Source: Chrysogorgia sp. JL179-B06
Taxonomy: Eukaryota > Cnidaria > Anthozoa > Scleralcyonacea > Chrysogorgiidae
Assembly (NCBI GenBank): GCA_035772405.1
Contig: JAYKKM010000001.1
Location: 186,001 to 250,000 of the forward strand
Reading direction: 5' to 3'
DNA: 64,000 nt
Made by a program: the position numbers and the translations under genes. Shown piece after piece: positions 48,293 to 59,600 of the stretch (its first letter is position 1; every line of letters starts with the position of its first letter). The notes below the pieces were generated by a model that was not told the DNA's origin, made no database searches, and saw only the letters and a program-made list of their open reading frames with translations.

Positions 48293-49166
48293 TTTGCATG
48301 CTAGCAGGTGGTTTCATAACAACCGCGCGAGTCCATTCACACAACGGTTTTTTATTCACGATATTTATAGTGTACGATTTAACGAGTACGCTCAAAGTTA
48401 GACAGTCTTAGCATGGTGGTCCTCACTCCTTCTTCAAACACTGCGATTCTTCTCTCATAGTCAGCGCGACAGCAGGTGGTTGTACGTGGTGTGTTGCTAA
48501 CAACGACATTCCATTGCGAATAGCAACCACAACTTTTTGAAAAAAATATTTTAAAACGAAAATATTTTTTCAAAGTGAAAACATTTTTTCAAAGTGAAAA
48601 CATTTTTTTAAAAAGTCGTAGTTGCTATTCGTAATGGAATGTTGTTGTTAGCAACATCAACAGGTGACCTTGATTCGTATAGCAGGTACAGCACTCGCAT
48701 ATGAATTCTATTTAACACTACCACTAGACTAGCTTTCTCGTTGAAATTTATTAAACATCGTCACTAGAGTCAAAATCTAGTGGCTTTTTTTTCGCGCATG
48801 AATTGAAACAATGGTAGAGCGCGTCAGTCATAGTTTGTCAAACACAAATGTGAAAATGACGACACAAAACTTTCTCTAAATTTGACGAAATGTGTCGTAT
48901 TTCGTTAAAATAGCGATTTGGTGTTGTCTCGCGTGTGTTTGACACCAATTTAGTAGAAAACGTGGGAGGGATGTCTAGATTGACTAACGATCGCTGTAGT
49001 AGTATAGTAAGTAGGGCTGCGAGCTTATTCGACGTCAATCGTGAATATAAACACCAAAACATCGCCAAATTTGTCGAGTCGCGACTTGGCCAAATTTGGT
49101 GACGTTTTGGTGTTTATATTCACAGTTGAGGTCGATTGAGCTCGCAGCCCTACTTACTATACTACT
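48022..49166 (-). repeat. Polinton right terminal inverted repeat
   Basis: Mirror of 27179-28308. It contains the terminal palindrome (48998-49166), the internal palindrome and the 3' half of the terminal gene. Differences from the left end are rare in the outer kilobase (for example one base near 48705). Confidence 0.92.
48998..49166. repeat. 169-bp palindrome forming the right tip of the Polinton
   Basis: Same sequence as 27179-27347 inverted, with the same outer and inner arms. The outer end abuts the CGATGT half of the target duplication. Confidence 0.9.
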
Positions 49167-51476
49167 CGATGTGTAATACGAGCCTTAACCGTGGTGATAC
49201 GAGTAAGGAGTTGAACGTGTCCATGGTAATCCGTCCTATAAAAACAACGGAAATATCTGACTTTAACCAACATAACGTATGACCCACCGTAGCGCAGCGT
49301 AGCGCCAGCGTAGCGCCATTTGATGCAAATGAGCAGAGCTGATAATTATAGTTCAATAGAAAAGACGGATAACGGATAAGCTAATGTTAACCTTGTTAAA
49401 ATCACTATCATACGGGTAAGCTCATTATCAATACGAAAGGAGATGAAGCTTATTATAAACACGGGTATGGCTTTACCGGTAAGAATTATAAATACGAGTA
49501 AGGAAGATGTGTAATACGGGCCTTAACCGTGGTGATACGGGTAAGGAGTTGAACGTGTCCATGGTAATCCGTCCTATAAAAACAACCGAAATATCTGACT
49601 TTAACCAACATAACGTATGGCCCACCGTAGCGCACCATAGCGCCAGCGTAGCGCCATTTGATGCAAATGAGGAGAGCTGATAATTATAGTTCCATAGAAA
49701 AGACGGATAACGGATAAGCTAATGTTAACCTTGTTGAAATCACGGGTAAACTCATTATCATACGGATAAGCTCATTATCATATGGGTAAGATCATTATCA
49801 ATACGAAAGGAGATGAAGCTTATTATAAACACGGGTAGCGAGGAAGATGTGTAGGAGTTGAACGTGTCCATGGTAATCCGTCCTATAAAAACAACGCAAA
49901 TATCTGACTTTAACCAACATAACGTATGGCCCACCGTAGCGCACCATAGCGCCAGCGTAGCGCCATTTGATGCAAATGAGGAGAGCTGATAATTATAGTT
50001 CCATAGAAAAGACGGATAACGGATAAGCTAACGTTAACCTTGCTAAAATCACGGGTAAGCTCATTATCATACGGATAAGCTCATTATCATACGGGTAAGC
50101 TCATTATCAATACGAAAGGAAATGAAGCTTATTATAAACAAGGGTATGGCTTTACCGGTAAGAATTATAAATACGAGTAAGGAAGATGTGTAATACGGGC
50201 CACGGGTAAGGAGCTGAACGTGTCCATGGTAATCCGTCCTATAAAAACAACGGAAATATCTGACTTTAACCACCACCGTAGCGCACCATAGCGCCAGCGT
50301 ATCGCCATTTGATGCAAATGAGGAGAGCTGATAATTATAGTTCCATAGAAAAGACGGATAACGGATAAGCTAACGTTAACCTTGCTAAAATCACGGGTAA
50401 GCTCGTTATCATACGGATAAGCTCATTATCATACGGGTAAGCTCATTATCAATACGAAAGGAGATGAAGCTTATTATAAACACGGGTATGGCTTTACCGG
50501 TAAGAATTATAAATACGAGTAAGGAAGATGTGTAATACGGGCCTTAACCGTGGTGATACGGGTAAGGAGTTGAACGTGTCCATGGTAATCCGTCCTATAA
50601 AAACAACGCAAATATCTGACTTTAACCAACATAACGTATGACCCACCGTAGCGCAGCGTAGCGCCATTTGATGCAAATGAGGAGAGCTGATAATTATAGT
50701 TCAATAGAAAAGACGGACAACGGATAAGCTAATGTTAACCTTGTTAAAATCACTATCATACGGGTAAGCTCATTATCAATACGAAAGGAGATGAAGCTTA
50801 TTATAAACACGGGTATGGCTTTACCGGTAAGAATTATAAATACGAGTAAGGAAGATGTGTAATACGGGCCTTAACCGTGGTGATACGGGTAAGGAGTTGA
50901 ACGTGTCCATGGTAATCCGTCCTATAAAAACAACCGAAATATCTGACTTTAACCAACATAACGTATGGCCCACCGTAGCGCACCATAGCGCCAGCGTAGC
51001 GCCATTTGATGCAAATGAGGAGAGCTGATAATTATAGTTCCATAGAAAAGACGGATAACGGATAAGCTAATGTTAACCTTGTTGAAATCACGGGTAAACT
51101 CATTATCATACGGATAAGCTCATTATCATATGGGTAAGATCATTATCAATACGAAAGGAGATGAAGCTTATTATAAACACGGGTAGCGAGGAAGATGTGT
51201 AGGAGTTGAACGTGTCCATGGTAATCCGTCCTATAAAAACAACGGAAATATCTGACTTTAACCAACATAACGTATGGCCCACCGTAGCGCACCATAGCGC
51301 CAGCGTAGCGCCATTTGATGCAAATGAGGAGAGCTGATAATTATAGTTCCATAGAAAAGACGGATAACGGATAAGTTAATGTTAACCTTGTTAAAATCAC
51401 GGGTAAGCTCATTATCATACGGATAAGCTCATTATCATACGGGTAAGCTCATTTTCAATACGAAAGGAGATGAAGC
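49167..51476. repeat. Satellite array, about 310-360-bp units
   Basis: Seven units start at GAACGTGTCCATGGTAATCC near 49214, 49552, 49859, 50216, 50573, 50899 and 51208. Each contains CACCGTAGCGCACCATAGCG, ATTTGATGCAAATGAG, repeated GGTAAGCTCATTATCATAC, and CACGGGTATGGCTTTACCGG. Variant units recur: the CAACCGAAATATC variant (near 49583 and 50931) and the short CACGGGTAGCGAGGAAGATG variant (near 49830 and 51177), about 1.35 kb apart, so a four-unit higher-order repeat is present. Short open frames across it are artefacts. Confidence 0.92.
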
Positions 51477-54400
51477 AGAGCTCCACTTCATGTATTTCTC
51501 TTGAGTCCTCCTTCACACGTATTCCTATGTTTTCCCCGATCAGCGATCTATCAGAATCGACCCCATCACGATACTCTCACTCAGTCCAAAAAGTTAATAC
51601 ATTTGAACGCATAAAATTTGTATCTACGTGACCCTCCACCAAACTACCAAACCTTTTAATTTGTAATCTCCGCTCCCTCACGTCCAAGATCGACGAACTT
51701 GAAGCTGTGGTGTCTTTTAATCAAACGGACATGGTCTGCATTACAGAGACTTGGTTATCCCCTACAATTCCTGACAATCTGGTATCCTTATCCAATTTCA
51801 ATCTGTTTAGGAACGATAGACTGGTTTCAAACGGCGGAGGTGTTTGTGCCTACATAAATAGCAATATTTATTGTAGACGAATTGAGGAATTTGAAAACTC
51901 TTCGATTGAGTCACTGTGGTTATCAGTAAGACCAAAGAAGTTACCCCGCTCTGTCTCGGTTATCTTACTGGCTGTTGTTTACCACTCCACAGCATCCCGC
52001 CAAACTGAAAATGTAGAATTGTATTCACACATTCAAACCAATGTTGACTCATTTTTATATTCCCACCCTGAAGCTCTAGTCCTAATTACTGGCGACTTCA
52101 ATTAAAGAAGCACGGGTCTCGATGCAAACCATCTTAAAATAATTACTGGCCTGACGCAGATAGTCAAGGTAGCTACCAGAGCCGATGCAATTTTAGACTG
52201 GTGTTTAACCAACTCAAAGGTGGTTAACATTTATGAATCAATTCAACTCCCTCCCATCGGAACCAGTGATCATTATACGATTCTTATGAAAGCCCAACCT
52301 TCTCCCTCAAAGCCAGACAATTCACATATATGGAAACGCGATCTCAGAGATAGCAGGATACGGCCTTTTGGACGATATATCTCTACATTTGATTGGTCTC
52401 CCATCTTGGATATCCATGACTGTGATATAAAATATGAAAAGTTTAACGATACAATGATTACGATGATTGAAAATTTTTTTCCTTTGGAACGGATTAAAGT
52501 ACGAAAGTGTGATAAGCCTTGGATGACGTCATCAATAAAGTCTGCTATTGGGAGACGCCAAAAAGCTTTACATGAAACCGGGAAAAATTCAGATATTTAT
52601 AAATATTGGCGTAACAGAGTCCAATCATGCATTAAAGTTGCACGAAAGATCTACTATATGAGGTCAATCGAGAAATTGAAAAATTCTAACCCAGCAAGAT
52701 GGTGGAAAGAAGTGAAAGCCATTGGTGGTCTCTCGTCAAAAAATTCTTGGTATTCTCAGTTATTTTCTGATGATGTCCGGAACTGTGAAGAATTGGCCGA
52801 AAATTTTAATAACTTTCTTACTGCCCTTACATCACATTTTGACCCTCTAACTCTCGACGAAAACCAGGAGGACCTAGAAGTACCAAATGATTACCTCGTC
52901 GACGCCCAACAGATCTATAAGAAACTTCGTAAAATTAAAACCTCAAAATCACCGGGTCCTGACATGTTTCCAAATAAAATCCTGAAAACATTTGCCTTTG
53001 AGCTTGCCCCAGTTATCTCGGACATTTTCAACTCATCCATGATACAAGGCACCTTCCCGAAGGCATTGAAGAGATCTATTGTAGTGCCTGTCCCTAAGGT
53101 ATCACCCCCAAAGAGTATTGAAGACGACCTACGACCAATATCCTTAACATCTCAGATCGCCAAAGTTATGGAGGATTGTACTTTGGACAAATTTTTTCCT
53201 GAAGTTATAAATAAACTTGACACTAAACAATTTGCACTCCCGAAGAAATCAACAACCCCGCTTTGGTGTACCTTTTACATTCAATCTTGGTTGCTCTTGA
53301 GAGAGGTTCCTGTACTGCTAGATTGTTCTTTGCAGATTTTAAGAAAGGTTTTGATCTAGTAGATCACAATGTTATTATTAAAGAGTTAATCCTGCTTGAT
53401 ATCCATCCCTCTATAACTCGGTGGATTAAAGCCTTCCTCTGCGATCGTGAACAATGTGTCCGTGTGGGAACTTCTATGTCCTCTTGGAAGAAAACAAATG
53501 GTGGCTTACCACAGGTACAAAGTTGGGTCCATTATTGTTTGCTGTTCTTATTAATTCCTTACTCAAAAACTGGCCTGGTAGGACCAAGTATGTGGATGAC
53601 ACCTCGGCCTTAGAGATTATACCACGTTTTTCACCCAGTTTAATGCCGTTAGTCGTAAATGAAATCTCGGACTACGCTTCAGAACGCGGAATGGAACTAA
53701 ATTATAAGAAATGCAAACAGATGTTGATCAACTTTCTTAAATATAAAGGATCTGATAATGAAAACCCGATCTATATTACAGGTAAACCGGTGGAAACTGT
53801 GTCCTCTTTCAAGCTCCTAGGTGTATGGATATCAAACGACTTGTCATGGAATACTCATGTTGACATGGTATTGAAAAAGGCAAATTCTCGCTTATACGCA
53901 TTGCGTCTGTTAAAAAAGGCTGGTCTTCAAGCATCTCACATTGTACAAATATATATCTCATTTATTAGATCCAGAATTGAATATGCATCCCCTGTGTGGT
54001 CGTCAATACCTAAATCATTATCTGACATTTTCGAATCTGTTCAAAAGAGAGCATTGAGAATAGCTTATCCAGATCTGTTATATGATGAAGCTCTTGAAAT
54101 TTCAAACTTACAGTATTTGAGTACTCGTAGAGACATCTCTTGTAAGAAATTCGTCGAATCTTTGCGACGTGATGCTTCACCCTACAACCCTTTGACTAAA
54201 ATTATGGAAATTCGTCCCGGGGTTAAAACTCATGATTATGACTTAAGGAACGACAGAATGGTCGAACAAATTTTATGGCCAGAAACCACTGAACGGTTAA
54301 AGAACTTCGTGACTAGGAAATATTATTAGTTTTATCCTAACTAAATAAACATTATTGTACATAATATATATATATATATTAAGATTATGAATTGTACATT

Positions 54401-54484
54401 TTAATATAAAATTTTATGTTATATTAGTACTCCATGTAATTCAGTTTTTCCTTTAAAAAACTGCAAATTGGTTTTAATTAAACA

Positions 54485-54511
<27 letters not shown>
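51477..54511 (+). mobile_element. Decayed CR1/L2-group retrotransposon in the satellite
   Basis: It interrupts the satellite between GGAGATGAAGC and GAAGCTTATTATAAAC; TGAAGC is present on both sides (51471-51476, 54512-54517) as a short target duplication. The 3' tail is (TTGA)n. ORF1 is absent, so it is 5'-truncated. Confidence 0.88.
51650..54329 (+). pseudogene. Endonuclease/reverse transcriptase pseudogene
   Basis: Endonuclease motifs NLRSLTSKIDELE, CITETWLSP, VVYHSTAS and ITGDFN run to a stop at 52103; it continues with GTSDHYT and the linker. RT motifs: SKSPGPDMFPNKIL, FADFKKGFDLVDHN, GTKLGPLLFAVLINSLL, KYVDDTSAL, then RSRIEYASPVWSSIPKSL. The reading frame shifts near 53260-53350 and again near 53510. 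It is related to, but clearly diverged from, the ORF2 at 22820-25763. Non-functional. Confidence 0.85.
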
Positions 54512-54515
<4 letters not shown>

Positions 54516-55250
54516 GCTTATTATAAACACGGGTATGGCTTTACCGGTAATAATTATAAATACGAGTGAGGAAGATGTGTAATATACGGGCCTTAACCAA
54601 GCTAACGTTAACCTTGTTAAAATCACGGGTAAGCTCATTATCATACGGGTAAGCTCATTTTCAATACGAAAGGAGATGAAGCTTATTATAAACACGGGTA
54701 TGGCTTTACCGGTAAGAATTATAAAAACGAGTAAGGAAGATGTGTAATACGGGCCTTAACCGTGGTGATACGAGTAAGGAGTTGAACGTGTCCATGGTAA
54801 TCCGTCCTATAAAAACAACGCAAATATCTGACTTTAACCAACATAACGTATGGCCCACCGTAGCGCACCATAGCGCCATTTGATGCAAATGAGGAGAGCT
54901 GATAATTATAGTTCCATAGAAAAGACGGATAGTTAACCTTGTTAAAATCACGGGTAAGCTCATTATCATACCGAGAAGCTCATTATCATACGGGTAAGCT
55001 CATTATCAATACGAAAGGAGATGAAGCTTATTATAAACACGGGTATGGCTTTACCGGTAATAATTATAAACACGAGTGAGGAAGATGTGTAATACGGGCC
55101 TTAACCGTAGTGATACGGGTAAGGAGTTGAACGTGTCCATGGTAATCCGTCCTATATAAAAACAACGGAAATATCTGACTTTAACCAACATAACGTATGG
55201 CCACCGTAGCGCACCATAGCGCCAGCGTAGCGCCATTTGATGCAAATGAG
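54512..55250. repeat. Satellite array, continued
   Basis: Two to three further units of the same satellite, one shortened (near 54590-54610). It ends at GCGCCATTTGATGCAAATGA, where a different short tandem repeat starts. Confidence 0.9.
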
Positions 55251-55520
55251 CTTCGATATTTTATTCTAAAAATGGCGGCGTAGCGCGCACAAGAAGCGCT
55301 CCGATATTTTATTCTAAAAATGGCGTCGTAGCCCCCACCGTAGCGTGTCTAGGCGCACAACAGGCGCTCCGATATTTTATTCTAAAAATGGCGGCGTAGC
55401 CCACCAAATTCTATAGATTTAAACAATGGTAGCCCACCGTAAACAATGGTAGCCCACCGTAAAACAATGGTAGCCCACCGTAAAACAATGGTAGCCAACC
55501 GTTTCCTATAGGCCGGATTC
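55251..55520. repeat. Short tandem repeats next to the satellite
   Basis: Three copies of GATATTTTATTCTAAAAATG followed by GCG(G/T)CGTAGC, then four copies of AAACAATGGTAGCCCACCGT with small variations. The motif CACCGTAGC links it to the satellite core. Confidence 0.8.
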
Positions 55521-55672
55521 ATAGCGTGTCTGGGCGCACAAGAAGTGAACAGATATTTTCTGCCAAAATATCGGCGTAACAGTTATGAAGTTTTCCGTTT
55601 CGTGGCAAACATTCATAATAACATTTATCTTCCTAAACCCACATTTGATATCACGCACAAGTGCGTAACATC

Positions 55673-55746
55673 ACGCACATGTGCGTAACGCACAGTTATA
55701 AAAGTGCACTTATAAAAGTGCAGCTGTGCGTTACGCACATGTGCGT
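55673..55746. repeat. Perfect 22-bp hairpin with repeat-containing loop
   Basis: Left arm 55673-55694 is the exact complement of 55725-55746 (core ACGCACATGTGCGTAACGCA). The 30-base loop holds TTATAAAAGTGCA twice. Further ACGCACAAGTGCGTAAC copies flank it. Confidence 0.85.
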
Positions 55747-55774
55747 GTCACACTTAAAAGTAAAAAAAATCGGT

Positions 55775-56975
55775 CAGCGGCCCCTCCTGGAATTTTATTT
55801 TTATTTTTACGGAATCTGATAGAGCTCTTCGCAGGCTTTCCAACGCTGTGACCCACGTCCGGTTTCGATGTAAATTGTGGGCATGGTCAGCCCTCAAAGA
55901 AATGCGGCGGGCTAGCCCCCTGAATTTTTTATTATTATTACGGAATCGGATAGAGCTCGTTGCGGGCTTTCCAACGCGCTGACGCAAGTCCGGTTTGAAT
56001 GTAAATTGTGGACGTGGTCAGCCCTCAAAAAAATTCGGCGGGCTGGCCCCTGAATTTTTTATTATTATTACGAAATCGGATAGATCTCGTTGCGGACTTT
56101 CCAACGCGCTGACGCAAGTCCGGTTTGGATGTAAATTGTGGGGGTGGTCAGTGTTCAAAAAAATTCGGTCGGTCGCACCCCCCTGAATTGTTTTTTATTA
56201 TTACGGAATCGGATAGTTCTCGTTGCGGGCTTTCCAGCGCGCTGATGCAAGTCTCGTTTGGATGTAAATTGTGGACGTGCTCAGCGTTCAAAAAATTTGG
56301 TCGGTCGCCCCCGGGACAATATTTTATTATTACGGAATTGGATAGAGCTCGTTGCGGGCTTTCTAACGCGCTGACGCAAATCCGATTTGGATGTAAATTG
56401 TGGACGTGCTCAGCGTTCAAAAAAGTTCGGTCGGTCGCCCCCCCTGAATTGTTTTTTTATTATTACGGAATCGGATAGTTCTCGTTGCGGGCTTTTCAGC
56501 GCGCTGATGCAAGTCTCGTTTGGATGTAAATTGTGGACGTGCTCAGCCCTCAAACAAATTTGGTCGGTCGCCCTCCGGGACAATTTTTTATTATTATTAC
56601 GGAATCGGATAGAGCTCGTTGCGGGCTTTCCAACACGCTGACGCAAGTCCGGTTTGGATGTAAATTGTGGACGTGCTCAGCGTTCAAACAAATTTGGTCG
56701 GTCGCCCCCCCGGGACAATATTTTATTATTATTACGGAATTGGATAGAGCTCGTTGCGGGCTTTCTAACGCGATATTTTATTATTATTACGGAATTGGAT
56801 AGAGCTCGTTGCGGGCTTTCGAACGCGCTGACGCAAGTCCGGTTTGGATGTAAATTGTGGACGTGCTCAGCGTTCAAACAAATTTGGTCGGTCGCCCCCC
56901 GGGACAATTTTTTATTATTATTACGGAATCGGATAGAACTCGTTGCGGGCTTTCCAACGCGGACGTGATCGGAGT
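55775..56975 (-). repeat. Satellite array B (inverted orientation), about 120-150-bp units
   Basis: Eight or more units containing TTACGGAATCGGATAGAGCT, TTGCGGGCTTTCCAACGCGC, CAAGTCCGGTTTGGATGTAA and GTGGACGTGCTCAGC, separated by C-rich GGTCGGTCGCCCCCC spacers. The core is the reverse complement of the core of the 59.6-64 kb array. One unit is partly duplicated near 56770. Short open frames here are artefacts. Confidence 0.9.
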
Positions 56976-58145
56976 AAATTCGGGAGTCGGATGGGGACGG
57001 AAGGTCTTCGTAGGCCATCTCGAAGCGGTCGCGATCTGTCGGAGGGTCGTCGGTATCCATCGACGATCGGTCGGAGGTGGTTGGTGGGGTGGTCGTTGCT
57101 AGTACCGAGGTCTTGCGGCTGGTACGTGTTGCTGGGGGTGGAATATCAACATTTTAGGAACGTTTAAGTTTTGCTGAGGGGCACAAAATTGATTCATGAA
57201 CCCCAGCTTATATAATGATAAAATCCTTTTACTGAGTAACGAACGCACAATTTTGAGTTAATTGAGCATTACATAATGCAAATTTATTTCTAAATTTATT
57301 TCGGAAATGCTGTCTGAGAATTTTTCATTTTGAAAATTATCTAACAATTCCTTCGCCGTTAATCTATCTATGTTGGGTCATTCCTTTTATTTGAAGTAGA
57401 ATGTATTATATTAGGAAATGTGTTTTGAAACAATTGAACTATTAAACTTGTTTTTCCGCCCTGAGGAGTGAGGATCCCCAAGCCCCCTAGAAATAAAGTA
57501 ACAGAAATAAATGTTACCCTCCATAGTCCACGGAAATTTTTAGACTGTTAGATTTGTGTTTTACAAAGACTTATATACCTCGCGCGAATCCTTGAAAAAG
57601 ACCCAGAACCACAGCTTAAAGGTGCCGTCCAGTCCATTCTGCCTACGTTTCTGTTTACATCGTTTGTTTACATTGCATTATATAAACATTGAACATGAAG
57701 TATTGCGGATTTTTTTCACACGCTTGAGCTTTTCCGCCTAAAAAGCTTGTTATAAGAAGCTGTTTGGTTCCTAAATGTTGTTAATATATATAATATATTA
57801 TATTATATACTCGTGCCTTCGCCACCTTTAACGAATACTCGCTTTCGAACTGTCGCAAATCTATTCCGTTAAAGTTTGTTTACATGTGGGGTCTATTATT
57901 CTTATAATATATTATAATAATAAATTTATTCTTTTAATAATACTGTTAAAATATAAAGCTGCCATTTTGAATTTGGTTTAGCTATTCCGGTGTTCCGGTA
58001 TTCCGGTAGTCAGTGTTTTACTACATGCCAGATGTGCCATGAAAAAAAATTTAAAAAATACGTCGTGGCCAGGAGTGCCACGGCCCAAGAGTGCCAATTA
58101 CTGCTGTTCATACAATTCTAAGATCGCAGGCGCACTGTAGACAAA
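56976..58145. other. No recognised gene
   Basis: After the array end (GGACGTGATCGGAGTAAATT) comes a short GC-richer stretch to about 57130, then AT-rich sequence. Around 57975-58010 there is a short GTTCCGGTATTCCGGTAGT repeat. Nothing else recognised. Confidence 0.4.
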
Positions 58146-58843
58146 ATGGCCGATCAGGGATGGCAAAATGACATTGAACTTAAAGACGACTTACAACAAT
58201 ATGTTGGGAATAACTTACAAAGAAAAGAAATTTTAGATTTTGTAGAAGAAAAGTATGCATTGTATGCCTGGAGTCTGCGAACACTTTGCCGTCGATTGAA
58301 ACACTTTGGCATTTCATACATAGACTACAATACCAATTTGGACAGTGTTGAAGAGGCTGTACGTAAGGAATGGATGGTCCTGGACGATTGCTGGGTTATC
58401 GTGCTCTGCACAAAAAGCTACGGGAAGTACACGGCCTTATGGTACCGATGAATCTTGTTTATGCAATGATGGAGGACGTTGACTCTTCAGGACTTGAAGA
58501 AAGAGGAGGAGTTGGGCAACCAAAACGACCAATTCGAGCAAAACGATTTATATCAAAGGTATAAAATAATAGACTTTAAATAAAGTATTTTATTTTTTTA
58601 ATAATCTGGTAGTTATCTTTGTAACCTAAAAATAGAAAATGTCTTTGTAGGGTTCAGACTATACTATGTCACTTGATGGTCATGACAAGATGTGTGGCTA
58701 TCAGAACTCCACATTCCCTTTATGCATATATGGTGGCCAAGATACCTACAGTGGCAAAATAATGTTTTTAAGAATTTGGACCACTAATAGTGAACCAAAA
58801 ATTATTGGTCGTTTTTACTTAGAGTACTTGATTTCCAGTAAAG
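58146..58843 (+). pseudogene. Broken integrase-core (DDE) gene fragment, two exons
   Basis: Exon 1 (58146-58559) starts MADQGWQNDIELKDDLQQYV, continues RTLCRRLKHFGISYIDYNTN, and shifts frame near 58365 to MDGPGRLLGYRALHKKLREV. Donor GTATAA at 58560; acceptor TTTGTAG before 58651. Exon 2 (58651-58843) begins GSDYTMSLDGHDKMCGYQNS, with the first catalytic Asp in SLDGHDK, then DTYSGKIMFLRIW, and ends at donor GTAAGC. This is the start of an rve-type integrase-core protein widespread in aquatic animals; the second Asp and the Glu should lie in a later exon that is not found. The frameshift and missing end mark it as a pseudogene or partial copy. Confidence 0.6.
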
Positions 58844-59600
58844 GTAAGCAAATTAATCAATCTTTAATAGCTGTGGTGCTGTGCCTACCCCATTTCACCC
58901 CTAGGGATTCCAGGGGAAAGCTATTGCTAAAAGCATGTGGCAATGTATAAATATCAAATTTGAAATTATACAAAAATGGCATATCAATTCCAAAATATCT
59001 CTCCAAAGCAAACTGGACTAAGTTGTACATTTGCATGACCAAGTTTCTCTTCTTCAAGGACTTTGCTTTTCTAAGTAATATACCCTACTTACATCTTATG
59101 TGAGTACTCTTGGCAAGATTGACAATTATTGGATGAGGCTTTAGTAGCATATCAAGAATTACCAGATAACATTGACCTTGATGATTCTTTACATGCAAAA
59201 GCCAAGTCCAATATATTTTTGTTATGCAGAAGCCTTTAGGGGAATTTTGTAGCAAAGTCATGCAAAGACACATTTCTGTGTAAACAAGTTTGTCATTACA
59301 TCACCAACAGACAATTTTTGATGTCTTGTAGGTGGCAAGACATCGATAATTGTCTGTAGGTTTTTAACCAATCAGAATGGAGATTGTAGCAGTTTTATAT
59401 AATGTTGATAAGATTCACAATGTAATATCTGTATTTTGCACTCGTTTTGAAAGATTAAATGGGGAGCAATACATGTCACTTAATCCAACCTTATTTTTCT
59501 TTGTGGGATTATACAGTAAATTACAATACATTCCTATATACAAAGGAAATTGTTTCAACTATTAAATGAAGCAGGGGAGCCATTCCTGCTAAAGTAGTAT
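58844..59600. other. No recognised feature
   Basis: AT-rich sequence without convincing coding capacity. CCACCTACAAGAC-like pieces (TTGTAGGTGGCAAGACATCG near 59325) hint at a short inverted repeat with CAGACAATTTTTGATGTCTT nearby, possibly a small hairpin. Confidence 0.3.

Larger units (their letters stand above)
27179..49166. mobile_element. Maverick/Polinton (adintovirus-like) element, 22 kb
   Basis: Ends AGTAGTATAG...CTATACTACT, about 1.13-kb terminal inverted repeats, and a 6-bp duplication AGATGT/CGATGT (one mismatch) in satellite DNA. The gene set defines the class: protein-primed PolB, retroviral-type integrase with chromodomain, A32-like ATPase, double-jelly-roll MCP and penton-like protein. 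Extra cargo includes thymidine kinase, a Bro-N/nuclease fusion and a fibre-like gene. No introns; most genes are 0-25 bp apart. The MCP gene is split by an L2 retrotransposon (43683-46490). Without that insert the element is about 19.2 kb. It is an endogenous, damaged virus-like element. Confidence 0.95.

Noticed and set aside
49162..51430. Short minus-strand frames across the satellite near the Polinton
   Set aside because: They recur identically with every unit and break whenever a unit varies; they come from the repeat, not from genes.
55775..56975. Recurring small proteins in satellite array B
   Set aside because: Same artefact: repeat units translated in several frames, no start context or conservation beyond the DNA repeat.
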